A stretch of DNA of 55,336 nt from Hyphomonas sp. GTDB lineage: Bacteria > Pseudomonadota > Alphaproteobacteria > Caulobacterales > Hyphomonadaceae. A program made the position numbers and the translations under genes. The stretch is taken from the NCBI RefSeq assembly GCF_013823385.1, contig NZ_PNMA01000027.1, positions 1 to 55,336 of the forward strand, given 5' to 3'. Below the pieces are notes generated by a model, which was given only the letters and a program-made list of their open reading frames with translations, did no database searches and was not told the origin of the DNA. Position 1 is the first letter of the stretch. Every line of letters starts with the position of its first letter. This document shows positions 44,182-52,919 of the stretch, one piece after another.

Positions 44182-44214
44182 AACGGAGTCGCTTGCGGCT
44201 CCGTTTTTCTTTTA
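44182..44214 (+). terminator. Rho-independent terminator downstream of ppdK
   Basis: The stem AACGGAG/CTCCGTT (44182-44188 with 44199-44205), with inner CGC/GCG pairing, is followed by a T-rich run to 44214. A second, imperfect hairpin lies at about 44101-44131. The 366-base gap from 44101 to 44466 holds these and the promoter region of the next gene. Confidence 0.85.
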
Positions 44215-44253
44215 GTTTTCAGATAATTATACCGTTTTCTTCGCGTGTTGAGC

Positions 44254-44307
44254 GAATCCCCGGATTCGGTTCGGTTCCAAGGCTTTCTGAATTGTCACTC
44301 AGGAATC
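44254..44307. promoter_or_regulatory. Cluster of three GANTC (CcrM) sites before the SleB-type gene
   Basis: GAATC at 44254, GATTC at 44263 and GAATC at 44303 lie within 54 bases in the AT-rich upstream region of the hydrolase gene, which starts at 44467. GANTC is the CcrM methylation site, and methylated copies guide GcrA-controlled promoters in Caulobacter relatives. Confidence 0.4.
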
Positions 44308-44466
44308 TGGCTGAAATATTGCTAGATAGTTGCGGGTGGGCCAAGTCCCTCCGGTCCCTGCGGGGTCTGGCCGGGCACTTTCGGCCGAATAGAAACGAAT
44401 AATCTCGGACACTCCGGGGCTTCAGGCAAACCAATAATTGCCGGCCGGAGATAAAGAGGAGCGGTG

Positions 44467-45687
44467 ATGTTAAGGTTTCTTAAACCAGGCCGGGCGAGTG
44501 TATCCCGGGTTAATGGGCTGCGTGAAAAGCTCACACGGTGGTGGCTTGGAATGACCGACCAGGAACAGCGCGACGTCTTCATTCGCGGCGGCATGGTGGC
44601 CGTTGTGGCCGTTACGGCATCTGTTTCGCTTCCGGCGATCTCTGAACAACAGGCAGGCCTGCGCGCCGACGCGGAATTCCGCGCCGAAGCCGAGCGTCTT
44701 GCCCTTTACGAAGATGGCGGCCTCGCCGTCCGCACCGCCAGCCACACGCCCGCCCTGATGGACTCGCCCTGGCTGCGCACCGTTGAATACACTCTCAAGC
44801 GCGACATCGACTCCTCGATGAGCCGCTATGCCATGCGCGACCGTGATGGCGCGGCCCTCGCATTCCTTGCTTCTTTCCGCCCCGAGCAGATCCAGCGCGC
44901 CGAGACCATCGATGCCGAGCTGATGTGCATGGCGCAGGCTGTCTATTATGAATCGGCCTGGGAGCCGATCAACGGCCAGCTCGCCGTTGCCGAAGTCATC
45001 GCTAACCGCGTTCGCGACCATCGCTATCCCGACAGCGTCTGCGGCGTCGTGTTCCAGGGCGCCACCCGCACCACCGGCTGCCAGTTCACCTTCACCTGCG
45101 ACGGGTCGATGGACCGGAACAAGCCGGCCGGGGAAGCCTGGGACCGGGCCCAGCGGATTGCTGCGCATGTCATGATGGGCCTCAATGAGGACCGCACCGG
45201 CGGGGCCACCCATTATCACGCCACCTATGTGGACCCGGTCTGGAATGCCGGCCTTATCAAGACCAAACAGGTTGGCCTGCATATCTTCTACCGCTTCCCG
45301 CGCGGCGCCGAATGGGCGAGCGTGGAGCGCAATTTCGAAGCCCGCAAGCGCCAGACCGAGCTGCGCCTGGCCGCGCTCGACGCCACCAAGGAAGCCGATA
45401 TGGCCGCCCTCGACGAAGGCCTGCTCTTCGCAGACGCCTCCAGCGCGGCCGATGACGGCTATTACACCATCACGCCCACTGTTGCGCCCGCCGGCGTCAC
45501 CACCTCCACCCGCACCGTCTCGGCGCCTGCGCCGCGCCTGATGTCGGTGCAGACGGTGAAAACGGTGAAGGCCGACGCTCCGGCTGAGGCTGCGCTCGTT
45601 GCCACCGAAGAGGCCGCTGTGCCCGCGCCCGTTATCGACGACTATCTCGCCCGCCAACTCGAGGCCGCCCGCGCCGCCGCGCAATAG
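44467..45687 (+). CDS. SleB-type cell-wall hydrolase (Hydrolase_2)
   Basis: The 406-residue protein has an N-terminal membrane anchor (about residues 40-60), a linker, then a Hydrolase_2 domain (residues about 150-290: LMCMAQAVYYESAWEPINGQLAVAEVIANRV, CGVVFQG, CQFTFTCDG, ATHYHATYVDPVW). The Glu in the YESA block is the likely catalytic residue. The family cuts peptidoglycan glycan strands and is common in alphaproteobacteria as a cell-cycle hydrolase. The remaining tail is Ala/Pro-rich. GAGGAG is 5 bases before ATG 44467; GTG 44464 is adjacent. Confidence 0.88.
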   Translation: MLRFLKPGRASVSRVNGLREKLTRWWLGMTDQEQRDVFIRGGMVAVVAVTASVSLPAISEQQAGLRADAEFRAEAERLALYEDGGLAVRTASHTPALMDSPWLRTVEYTLKRDIDSSMSRYAMRDRDGAALAFLASFRPEQIQRAETIDAELMCMAQAVYYESAWEPINGQLAVAEVIANRVRDHRYPDSVCGVVFQGATRTTGCQFTFTCDGSMDRNKPAGEAWDRAQRIAAHVMMGLNEDRTGGATHYHATYVDPVWNAGLIKTKQVGLHIFYRFPRGAEWASVERNFEARKRQTELRLAALDATKEADMAALDEGLLFADASSAADDGYYTITPTVAPAGVTTSTRTVSAPAPRLMSVQTVKTVKADAPAEAALVATEEAAVPAPVIDDYLARQLEAARAAAQ

Positions 45688-45690
45688 GCC

Positions 45691-46347
45691 ATGGCAGACA
45701 ATCCGATCTTTGAGGCCGTCGATCAGTTCATCGACGGCCTTTTTGCATCCGAGGATCAGGCGCTCATCCGGCTGCGCCAGCGGGCCGCAGATGCGAGCCT
45801 GCCGCACATTGAAGTGTCGGCAGGGCAGGGCAAGCTGCTCTACCTGCTCGCCAAACTCTCCGGCGCGCGCCGTATTCTGGAAATCGGCACGCTGGGCGGC
45901 TATTCCGGCATATGGCTCGGCCGCGCATTACCCGACGACGGCGAGTTGGTCACGCTGGAAATCGATCCGGCCTACGCCGCCTTCGCCCGCACCTCTTTCA
46001 ACGAGGCCGGCATTGGCTCGCAGACGCTGATCCTTCCCGGCCGCGCACTCGAATCGCTTGCCAGCCTCACCGGCCCCTTCGATCTTGTCTTCCTTGACGC
46101 CAACAAGGACGAGTATCCGGAATACCTTGCAGAGGCTGCGCGCCTCCTGCGGCCGGGCGGATTGCTGCTGGCAGATAATGTCGTGCGAAAGGGCGCGGTG
46201 CTTGATCCGCCAGCGGATGATCCCATGGCGCAGGGCGCCGCGCGCTTCCTCGCAGAGCTGTCAGCCCACCCGCAGTTTGAATCCATCGTGCTTCAGCAGG
46301 TCGGCATCAAGGGCCATGATGGCCTTGCCCTGGCCATCCGGCGTTAA
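45691..46347 (+). CDS. O-methyltransferase, family 3 (COMT-like)
   Basis: The 218-residue class I SAM methylase has motif I ILEIGTLGGYSGIWL, the metal-binding FDLVFLDANKDEYPEYL and GGLLLADNVVRKG. This fits the catechol/caffeoyl-CoA O-methyltransferase group; the substrate is unknown. It starts three bases past the hydrolase stop, so the two are probably translated together. It shares its stop region with the convergent SDR gene. Confidence 0.88.
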   Translation: MADNPIFEAVDQFIDGLFASEDQALIRLRQRAADASLPHIEVSAGQGKLLYLLAKLSGARRILEIGTLGGYSGIWLGRALPDDGELVTLEIDPAYAAFARTSFNEAGIGSQTLILPGRALESLASLTGPFDLVFLDANKDEYPEYLAEAARLLRPGGLLLADNVVRKGAVLDPPADDPMAQGAARFLAELSAHPQFESIVLQQVGIKGHDGLALAIRR

Positions 46348-47153
46348 TCCCTGGCCGGAACATTCTTGCGAATGGATTTTCGAATGAAGCCTGGCATCCA
46401 GCGCGTCATGAAGCGCACCCGGTCGGCCTCCTTGCCCACCATGTAGTAGATGTCGTCGCCATGCACGGCGTCCCAGACCTTCTCCGCCGCCATCGACACC
46501 GGATAGATCTTCGCGCCATTGGCCTTCATCTGGTCCGACATCTTCTCGTTCGCCCCTTCCGTCTTGCCCATGTCGAGGATCGGCGTGTCGACAAACCAGG
46601 GCATCAGCGTCGTCACGCGAATGCCGAGATCGCGAAACTCCGCATCGAGCGCTTCGGTCAGCCCCCGCACGGCCCATTTGGACGCCGAATAGACCGAGAG
46701 CTGCGGCGCTCCGATAATCCCGGCAGAAGATGCCGTGTTCACAATGCGCGCGCCCGGTGTCTCTTTCAGCAGGGGCAGGGCGGCATAGACCCCGTTCACC
46801 ACGCCTTTCACATTGATGTCGATGATGAGGTCGGCCTCTTCCGGCGGGATGTCCTCAAACCAGCCATGGCGCCCGATCCCGGCATTATTGAACAGCACGT
46901 CCATCTTGCCGCCGGTGGCGGCGCTAAAGCCGTCCATCGCCGCGGCCCAATCAACCCGCTTGGTTACGTCCAGTTTGGCGAGGTGGCAGTTCTCCGCGCC
47001 GATTTCGGCGGCGACAGCCTTCAGGCCCATCTCGTTGACGTCATAGAGCCCGCAGAACCAGCCCTTGCGCGCAAAGTGCCGCGCGGTTTCCGCGCCGATG
47101 CCCGAGGCTGCGCCCGTGATGAAGATTGCCTTGCGGCCGTTTGCGCCTGCCAT
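46344..47153 (-). CDS. Short-chain dehydrogenase/reductase
   Basis: The 269-residue SDR has the cofactor motif FITGAASGIGAETA, NNAGIGRHGW and the catalytic Tyr/Lys in YSASKWA, with Ser in NTASSAG. The substrate cannot be predicted. GGAGG is 4 bases before ATG 47153; an in-frame ATG at 47177 is less likely. It lies between the O-methyltransferase and nadC genes on the nadC strand but has its own ribosome site. Confidence 0.88.
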   Translation of the reverse strand: MAGANGRKAIFITGAASGIGAETARHFARKGWFCGLYDVNEMGLKAVAAEIGAENCHLAKLDVTKRVDWAAAMDGFSAATGGKMDVLFNNAGIGRHGWFEDIPPEEADLIIDINVKGVVNGVYAALPLLKETPGARIVNTASSAGIIGAPQLSVYSASKWAVRGLTEALDAEFRDLGIRVTTLMPWFVDTPILDMGKTEGANEKMSDQMKANGAKIYPVSMAAEKVWDAVHGDDIYYMVGKEADRVRFMTRWMPGFIRKSIRKNVPARD

Positions 47154-47207
47154 GTTTCCTCCGCCATGATCTATCACTGACTATGTCAGCGTGTTTGGCG
47201 GAGACTG

Positions 47208-48065
47208 TCAGACCACATCGAGGCCAAGGTCAAGATTGGGCGCCGAATGTGTCAGTGCGCCAGACGAAATAAAGTTCACGCCCGTCTCGGCAATCGCGCC
47301 GACTGTCTCCAGCGTTACCCCTCCGGAAGCCTCCAGCGCCACGCGCCCGGCCGTCATCACCACCGCTTCGCGCAGCTGATCAAGGCTCATATTGTCGAGC
47401 AGGATAGCGTGCGCCCCATGCTTCAGCGCCTCTTCCAGCTGGGCGAGGGTATCCACCTCGATCTCGATCATCCGCAGATGCCCGGCATAGGCTTTTGCCC
47501 GTTCCAGCGTGACCGCAATTGAGCCGCCGCAGGCGGCAATGTGATTGTCCTTGATCAGGATCGCGTCATCCAGGCCATAGCGGTGAGACGTGCCCCCGCC
47601 GCAGCGCACCGCGCGCTTCTCCAGCGCCCGGTGCCCCGGCGTTGTCTTCCTTGTACAGACAACCCTCGCCTGCGTATGCGCAACCGCATCGACATATTTT
47701 CGCGTCAGGCTGGCAACGCCGGAAAGCCGGCCCAGAAAATTCAGCATCGTGCGCTCGGCAATCAGGATGGAGCGCGCAGAGCCCTCAAGCCGCGCGACCA
47801 CATCGCCGGGCCTCAGCGCGCTGCCATCAGGCTTTTCGACCTGCAGTTTCAGCTCGGGGTCCACCAGCTGCGCCGCATAGGCCGCCGCGTCCAGCCCCGC
47901 GATCACGCCGGGCCTCCGCGCCGCAATCACCACCGAAAGCCGCGTCTCGGGCGGGATCGTCGCATCGGTCGTCAGATCGCCCGCCCGCCCCAGATCCTCG
48001 GTCAGCGCCAGGCGCACAATCGGATCAAGGATGATCGGAGAGAGGGGGGGAATATAGGGTGTCAT
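47208..48065 (-). CDS. nadC: Nicotinate-nucleotide pyrophosphorylase (carboxylating)
   Basis: The 285-residue QPRTase has EDLGRAGDLTTDA, the TRKTTPGHRALEKRAVRCGGG phosphoribosyl-binding block and KDNHIA. It converts quinolinate and PRPP to nicotinate mononucleotide, the third NAD de novo step. It is the last nad gene of the cluster; 94 bases separate it from the secreted protein gene upstream. Confidence 0.94.
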   Translation of the reverse strand: MTPYIPPLSPIILDPIVRLALTEDLGRAGDLTTDATIPPETRLSVVIAARRPGVIAGLDAAAYAAQLVDPELKLQVEKPDGSALRPGDVVARLEGSARSILIAERTMLNFLGRLSGVASLTRKYVDAVAHTQARVVCTRKTTPGHRALEKRAVRCGGGTSHRYGLDDAILIKDNHIAACGGSIAVTLERAKAYAGHLRMIEIEVDTLAQLEEALKHGAHAILLDNMSLDQLREAVVMTAGRVALEASGGVTLETVGAIAETGVNFISSGALTHSAPNLDLGLDVV

Positions 48066-48159
48066 CGGCGACGATCTCGCATTTGGAATCTGTAACTACT
48101 AGAACAATCCCGGTTTCATAAAAACAAGGGATGACCGAAGGTTTACTGCCGGACCGATA

Positions 48160-49326
48160 TCATTCCGCAAGAGACGTGACCTCGATGCGGACCGGGCCGC
48201 GCATTTGGCCCGCCTGCGTGAAGCTGAAAAGGTCGTATGTGCCGTCCGGCAGCATGAGAACATGGGTTTCTTCCGGCGCGATTAGCAGCCTGTCTTCGGG
48301 TACCGCCAGTTCGTCCGAGCCTTCCGGCATGGCCTCCACGATCACAGGCAGGGTCTCATCCCTCAAAGCGGCCGGCACGGGCACTGGATGAAACCCCAGA
48401 TTTCGATGCCAGGACGGCCGCCCATCCAGAAAGGACCATGAAGGAATGCCGATAGCCAGGTCTGTGTGAGAAAGTTCGTCCTTTCCGCCTTCGTCTGCGC
48501 CGCGAATGAGAACGGCTTCGTCTCCATTGGCGCGGCAGAAGGTCTGGGAAATGGTCAAAGGGTCTATGCCGGACATTTCTTTCAGCCGCCGCGCCATCCA
48601 GGCCATGCCGTATTCGTCCTCCGGGGATTCAAAGGCATGCGCCCAGCCGACATGAACCAAAATCCTCGCATCAGGATTTTCCTTCAGCACCCGATCAATA
48701 ATGTTTGCCGCCTGTACCTGTTCCCGAAGTATACGCCTGTCCCCCTCCACTTGGCCTGAAAGACGGGCTTCGAACGGAACAAACTTAAATTCCAGATGCG
48801 CTAGTTCTCTCAAAAGTCTGCCGTAGAAGGGCTCGCTGGAATAGAACCCGGCATTGATGCCGGTCTTTATCCCCGCCGTAAAAACTTCATCCTGAAAGGT
48901 TTCTGCCGCGTAGTAGGTGAAACCTTCGTCAGCGAAGATTCTGGCCATATCCAAAATGCGCTGCCGGTCATCGGCCGAGTGATGGGTCTCGCTGATGACT
49001 ACGACTTGATGCGCTTTGATCGCCTCCCTTATTTTCTCCGGATCAAACGGTTCTTCCGAAACGCAAGGTCGGCTGATGTATCTCTCCACGATGCTGACGA
49101 TGAGGTCTTCCCGTCCGTAGGCTGATGCAAATTGAACAGTCCAGTCAATGACGTTGGGATTGACTTCACCGGAGGTAACATAGGCGTAAGATTGCCAGAG
49201 GTCGCGATGCAGGGATGCCCGGTCAGGAAAATAGCCGAGGGCTTCAGTCTGCGTGTGGCCGCTTTGCCATGCGAGGAATGTTGAAAGTAGGGTCGCAGCA
49301 ATTGCTGCCTTGCAGCCAATGCGCAT
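48160..49326 (-). CDS. Secreted ChaN/EreA-like protein between nadB and nadC
   Basis: The 388-residue protein has a signal peptide (IAATLLSTFLAWQSGHTQ). Its core VVVISETHHSADDRQRILDMARIFADEGFTYYAAETF, with later ILVHVGWAHAF and LTISQT, is like the ChaN/erythromycin-esterase/TIKI group, in which paired His, Glu and Asp residues bind metal or haem. An enzymatic role is not established here. The DNA is more AT-rich than the flanking nad genes. ATG 49326 has GAGGG about 8 bases upstream; the frame opens at 49410. Confidence 0.55.
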   Translation of the reverse strand: MRIGCKAAIAATLLSTFLAWQSGHTQTEALGYFPDRASLHRDLWQSYAYVTSGEVNPNVIDWTVQFASAYGREDLIVSIVERYISRPCVSEEPFDPEKIREAIKAHQVVVISETHHSADDRQRILDMARIFADEGFTYYAAETFQDEVFTAGIKTGINAGFYSSEPFYGRLLRELAHLEFKFVPFEARLSGQVEGDRRILREQVQAANIIDRVLKENPDARILVHVGWAHAFESPEDEYGMAWMARRLKEMSGIDPLTISQTFCRANGDEAVLIRGADEGGKDELSHTDLAIGIPSWSFLDGRPSWHRNLGFHPVPVPAALRDETLPVIVEAMPEGSDELAVPEDRLLIAPEETHVLMLPDGTYDLFSFTQAGQMRGPVRIEVTSLAE

Positions 49327-49394
49327 CAGGCAAGCCCTCTGTTCGGGAGGCGAAGCAGCCGCCCGTGATGACAGTTCGCCCAAGATAGCGCCCG

Positions 49395-50984
49395 TCAGGC
49401 AGGCTGGCAACCAAAGGTTCCGATTTGGTTTTCTTCCTCACCGCCGATTGCCATCGCTGCATGAGTATCGCTGCGGAAAAGGAACTGGCGTTCGGGCGCG
49501 CCGGTCGCCGGGAAATCGGTGCGGAAGTGCCCGCCGCGGCTTTCGGTGCGGGCGAGCGCCCCGCTGGCGATCAGGCGCGCGGCGGTCAGCTGCGGCGCGC
49601 CGGGGCAGCCTGCCTCCAGCCGCTCGATCAGGCTGAGCAGCTCGGTCAGCCCGCCCGCCTCGCGCACCACGCCGCAATGGCGTGACATCGCCTCGCGCAG
49701 CGCCAGCATGTCCGGCGCGGCCAGGCGCGGGGTGACGGCGCCGCTGCTGGCGCCCGCTTCGGAAAGGTCGGCCTCGCGCAGGCGCCGGGCAATCCGCTCG
49801 GCAAACACCACGGCTTCGAGGAGTGAGTTCGACGCCAGCCGGTTGGCCCCATGCGCCCCGGTAGAGGAGCACTCTCCGCAGACGGACAGCCCATCCAGGG
49901 TCGAGCGGCCCCAGAGATCGGAAACAATCCCGCCCATATGATAATGCGCTGCTGGCGCGACCGGGATCATGTCGCGGCGCGGGTCGATGTTCGCGCTCAT
50001 GCATGCGGCAAATACGGTCGGGAAATGGTGGGGAAATTCTTCGCCCACCGCCGTGACGCAGTTGAGAAATGCGCCGCGCCCGGCCGCGCGCTCGGCATGG
50101 ATCGCGCGGGCCACCTCGTCGCGCGGGGCAAGCTCTGCCAGCGGATGATAATCCGCCATGAAGGCGCGCCCATCGGCATTGTGCAGCGTCGCGCCCTCAC
50201 CGCGCAGCGCCTCGGTGGCGAGCGGGGCAGGGTCGCGGCCAATGTCGATACCGGTCGGATGGAACTGCACAAATTCCAGATCGGCCAGCAAGGCGCCCGC
50301 CACATGTGCCATGGCAATGGCCTCGCCTTGGGCTTCCTTCGGGTTGGTCGTCACGCGGTAAAGCCCGCCCGATCCGCCCGTACACAGAACAGTCTCCCGC
50401 GCCGTTTTCACAAACGGCCGGCCATTGCTGCCGCGCAGGATGACCCCGCCGATCCGGCCGTGCACGGCCTGCAGCAGCGCCTCGGCCCGCGCGCCCTCGA
50501 TCAGCTCGATATGCGGGGCCGCCGCCACGGCGGCCACCAGCGCGTCCATGATTGCCTTGCCAGCCAGGTCGCCTGAAACCCGCGCGACGCGCGGATGGGA
50601 ATGGGCCGCCTCCAGCGAGAGGGCAAGCTGGCCGTCCGGCGTCCGGTCAAACGGCACGCCGAGCGCCACCAGGTCGCGCACGCGGGCCGGGCCATCTTCG
50701 GCAATCAGCCGCGCAATCACCGGGTCCACGAGGCCCGCCCCGGCGGCCACTGTATCTGCCGCATGCTGCGCCGGGCTGTCGAGCGGATGCAGCGCGGCGG
50801 CCAGTCCCCCCTGCGCCCAGGCGGAGGAAGACGCCTGGCCCAGCGGGGCCGGGGACACGACCACGCAGGGCCGGGGCGCCAGCTTCAGCGCCAGGAACAG
50901 GCCGGCAAGGCCCGCCCCCACGATCAGCACATCCGTCGCCGCCCCCGCGCCGGCCTGGAGGCGGTCATCTGTCCCCGCAAGCAT
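49395..50984 (-). CDS. nadB: L-aspartate oxidase
   Basis: The 529-residue flavoprotein has the FAD loop DVLIVGAGLAGLFLALKLA, SSSAWAQGGLAAAL, the HSHPRVARVSGD region, LCTGGSGGLYR and GGIVSDLWGRSTLDGLSVCGECSSTGAHGANRLASNSLLEA. It makes iminoaspartate from aspartate for NadA. A conventional length and full motifs indicate that it is functional. It starts 12 bases past the stop of the small secreted protein gene. Confidence 0.95.
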   Translation of the reverse strand: MLAGTDDRLQAGAGAATDVLIVGAGLAGLFLALKLAPRPCVVVSPAPLGQASSSAWAQGGLAAALHPLDSPAQHAADTVAAGAGLVDPVIARLIAEDGPARVRDLVALGVPFDRTPDGQLALSLEAAHSHPRVARVSGDLAGKAIMDALVAAVAAAPHIELIEGARAEALLQAVHGRIGGVILRGSNGRPFVKTARETVLCTGGSGGLYRVTTNPKEAQGEAIAMAHVAGALLADLEFVQFHPTGIDIGRDPAPLATEALRGEGATLHNADGRAFMADYHPLAELAPRDEVARAIHAERAAGRGAFLNCVTAVGEEFPHHFPTVFAACMSANIDPRRDMIPVAPAAHYHMGGIVSDLWGRSTLDGLSVCGECSSTGAHGANRLASNSLLEAVVFAERIARRLREADLSEAGASSGAVTPRLAAPDMLALREAMSRHCGVVREAGGLTELLSLIERLEAGCPGAPQLTAARLIASGALARTESRGGHFRTDFPATGAPERQFLFRSDTHAAMAIGGEEENQIGTFGCQPA

Positions 50985-50996
50985 GGTTCTATCCGA

Positions 50997-51458
50997 TCAG
51001 GAAATGCCGTCATTCGCGCGGCGGAATTCCACCGGCGCGGTGACAGCAGAGACGAGCGCTCCGAACATGCGTTCGTGAGACTGGATCGTCAGCGTGAAAT
51101 TGTCAGGAACATAGAGCAGGCCTTCAAACTTCGTCTCCAGCATCTCCTCGATGGTGGAGCGGATCGACACCTGATCGCCAAACCGGCGCGCCTCGCAAGA
51201 CTGGCGCACGACCGAGCGGCCCCACATGGAGCACATCTCCACCGCCGTCAGTTCACACGTATAGCGCCCTTCATCCGGGTGCGGAGACAGGCGCATCGTG
51301 CCGCTCATCACACACTGGCCGCTGCGATAGGGGCTCGTCTGGAAGCTCCAGCTGCCCAGCACATCCGACGGATCCTTGTTCTTTCCCGAATTGGCAAGCG
51401 CAGGGCCCGCCATCATGCAGGCCATCATCAGCACCGCTACAGTGCGTCCACCGAACAT
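50997..51458 (-). CDS. Small secreted protein between nadA and nadB
   Basis: The 153-residue protein has a signal peptide cut after ALAN. The remaining core (VLGSWSFQTSPYRSGQC, GRYTCELTAVEMC, VVRQSCEARRFG, LLYVPDNFTLTIQS) is beta-rich with four or five Cys, which suggests disulfides in the periplasm. I know of no function. An AGGAG 12 bases upstream supports ATG 51458; the frame also has a GTG at 51482. Confidence 0.6.
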   Translation of the reverse strand: MFGGRTVAVLMMACMMAGPALANSGKNKDPSDVLGSWSFQTSPYRSGQCVMSGTMRLSPHPDEGRYTCELTAVEMCSMWGRSVVRQSCEARRFGDQVSIRSTIEEMLETKFEGLLYVPDNFTLTIQSHERMFGALVSAVTAPVEFRRANDGIS

Positions 51459-51533
51459 CCGCAAGGTCACTCTCCTGAACACGCCATGCTGACTTCAACC
51501 CTCCGGGCCGCCTCTGGCAAGCCGGTTTGCGCA

Positions 51534-52676
51534 CTAGACAACGAGTTCGAGTTCCATCGGCTTGAGGCCGGTCACGAAATCCAGCGGCCGCTCCATCTTG
51601 GGCAGCGCCAGCATCGCGTCCAGCGCCTGTTTGGCGCGCACCCGCACATCCTCCGGAATGGTCACCTCATGCACGCCCGTCACCATGCAGTCATAGATGT
51701 TTTCCAGCGTGATGCGCTTCATGTGCGGGCAGAGATTGCACGGGCGGATGAAGTTCACGCCAGGGTTTTCCGCCGCCACATTGTCGCTCATCGAACATTC
51801 GGTCAGCAGCACGACCTTGCTGGGCCGCTTCTCCGACACATAATTGGCCAGCGCCGAGGTGGAGCCGGCATAGTCGGCCGCCTCCAGCACATCCGGCGGG
51901 CATTCGGGGTGCGCCAGGATGACGACGCCCGGATGGGCCTCGCGCAGCTGTTTGACGTCCTCTGCGGAGAATTGCTCATGCACCTCGCAGGCGCCCGGCC
52001 AGGTGAGGATGCGGATGCCCGTCTGCGCGGCCACATTCTTGGCCAGATACTGATCCGGCACCAGGATCACGGTGTCCGAATTCCATTCCTTCGCGATGGC
52101 TTCGACCACCTGCGCCGCATTGGAGCTGGTGCAGGTAATATGGCACTCGGCCTTCACCTCAGCGGTGCAGTTCACATAGGTCACGATCGGGTAATCGGGG
52201 TATTTCTGCTTGATCAGCCGCACATCGGCGCCCGTGATCGAGCTTGCGAGCGAACAGCCCGCTTCCAGCGAGGGGATCAGCACCGTCTTCTCCGGCGCGA
52301 GGATTTTCGAGGTCTCGGCCATGAAATGCACGCCGGCCTGCACGATCACCTTCTGCTCAACCGTCGCGGCTTCCCGCGCCAGCTGCAGGCTGTCGCCCCG
52401 GAAATCGCCCACCAGGCGGAAAATATCCGGCGTCATGTAATTATGGGCGAGGATCACCGCATTCTTCTCGCGCTTCAGCCGGTTGATACCGGCCACCAGC
52501 GGCGCAATCGCGGGCCATTCCATCGGCGTCACGAAGTCCTGCACCAGCGGGTAAAGCGGATCGGTCTCCGCCTTTACGGCGTCGTCATACACAAGGCCGC
52601 GCGCCTCGGCGGCAGATTTGCCGCGCAGCGGCGTGGGGGTCGGGCAGCCGGGACCAGCATCGATCAGACGCGCCAT
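51534..52676 (-). CDS. nadA: Quinolinate synthase A
   Basis: The 380-residue protein has three pseudo-repeats, with VILAHNYMTPDIF, VQAGVHFMAETSKIL, VTYVNCTAEVKAECHITCTSSNA, AHPECPPDV and RPCNLCPHMK. Three of these Cys ligate the 4Fe-4S cluster. It condenses iminoaspartate and dihydroxyacetone phosphate to quinolinate. AAGGAGG lies 6 bases before the ATG. It is the first gene of the nad cluster, preceded by a palindromic operator. Confidence 0.95.
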   Translation of the reverse strand: MARLIDAGPGCPTPTPLRGKSAAEARGLVYDDAVKAETDPLYPLVQDFVTPMEWPAIAPLVAGINRLKREKNAVILAHNYMTPDIFRLVGDFRGDSLQLAREAATVEQKVIVQAGVHFMAETSKILAPEKTVLIPSLEAGCSLASSITGADVRLIKQKYPDYPIVTYVNCTAEVKAECHITCTSSNAAQVVEAIAKEWNSDTVILVPDQYLAKNVAAQTGIRILTWPGACEVHEQFSAEDVKQLREAHPGVVILAHPECPPDVLEAADYAGSTSALANYVSEKRPSKVVLLTECSMSDNVAAENPGVNFIRPCNLCPHMKRITLENIYDCMVTGVHEVTIPEDVRVRAKQALDAMLALPKMERPLDFVTGLKPMELELVV

Positions 52677-52694
52677 GAGGAACCTCCTTCAACC

Positions 52695-52726
52695 AATCGA
52701 GCTATTTATGCTCGATTTGAGTATAA
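52695..52726. promoter_or_regulatory. Overlapping palindromes upstream of nadA (candidate NAD-regulator operator)
   Basis: One inverted repeat is AATCGAGC-N7-GCTCGATT (52695-52717). An overlapping one is TTATGCTC-N5-GAGTATAA (52706-52726, 7 of 8 positions matched). They lie 19-50 bases before the nadA start in an AT-rich stretch. The second resembles the TATACTC...GAGTATA type I recall for the NadQ regulator of alphaproteobacterial nadABC operons, but I am not sure of that consensus. Confidence 0.55.
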
Positions 52727-52919
52727 GTTAGGCCTGAAAAGAAGCGTTTCAAGGGCTCCCTCAAAAACGCTCCGGCTTTCAGGGCTCGTTTGCGACGGAG
52801 GCATGAACCTTATACGCAGTCTGAGCAAAAGGGTATCTAGCGCAGACGCCCCCCCAAGGCAAGGCCGCTGCCTAAATCCTGCCTTTATTGAAACTGCGGC
52901 TTAACCTGCGGCGGCCGTG

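Noticed and set aside
44470..44483. TTAA-N6-TTAA at the start of the SleB-type gene, considered as a CtrA box
   Set aside because: The spacer is 6, not 7, and it lies inside the coding sequence.
50595..52904. 769-codon plus-strand open frame across the nad genes
   Set aside because: It runs antisense to nadB, a secreted protein gene and nadA, all of which are well supported.
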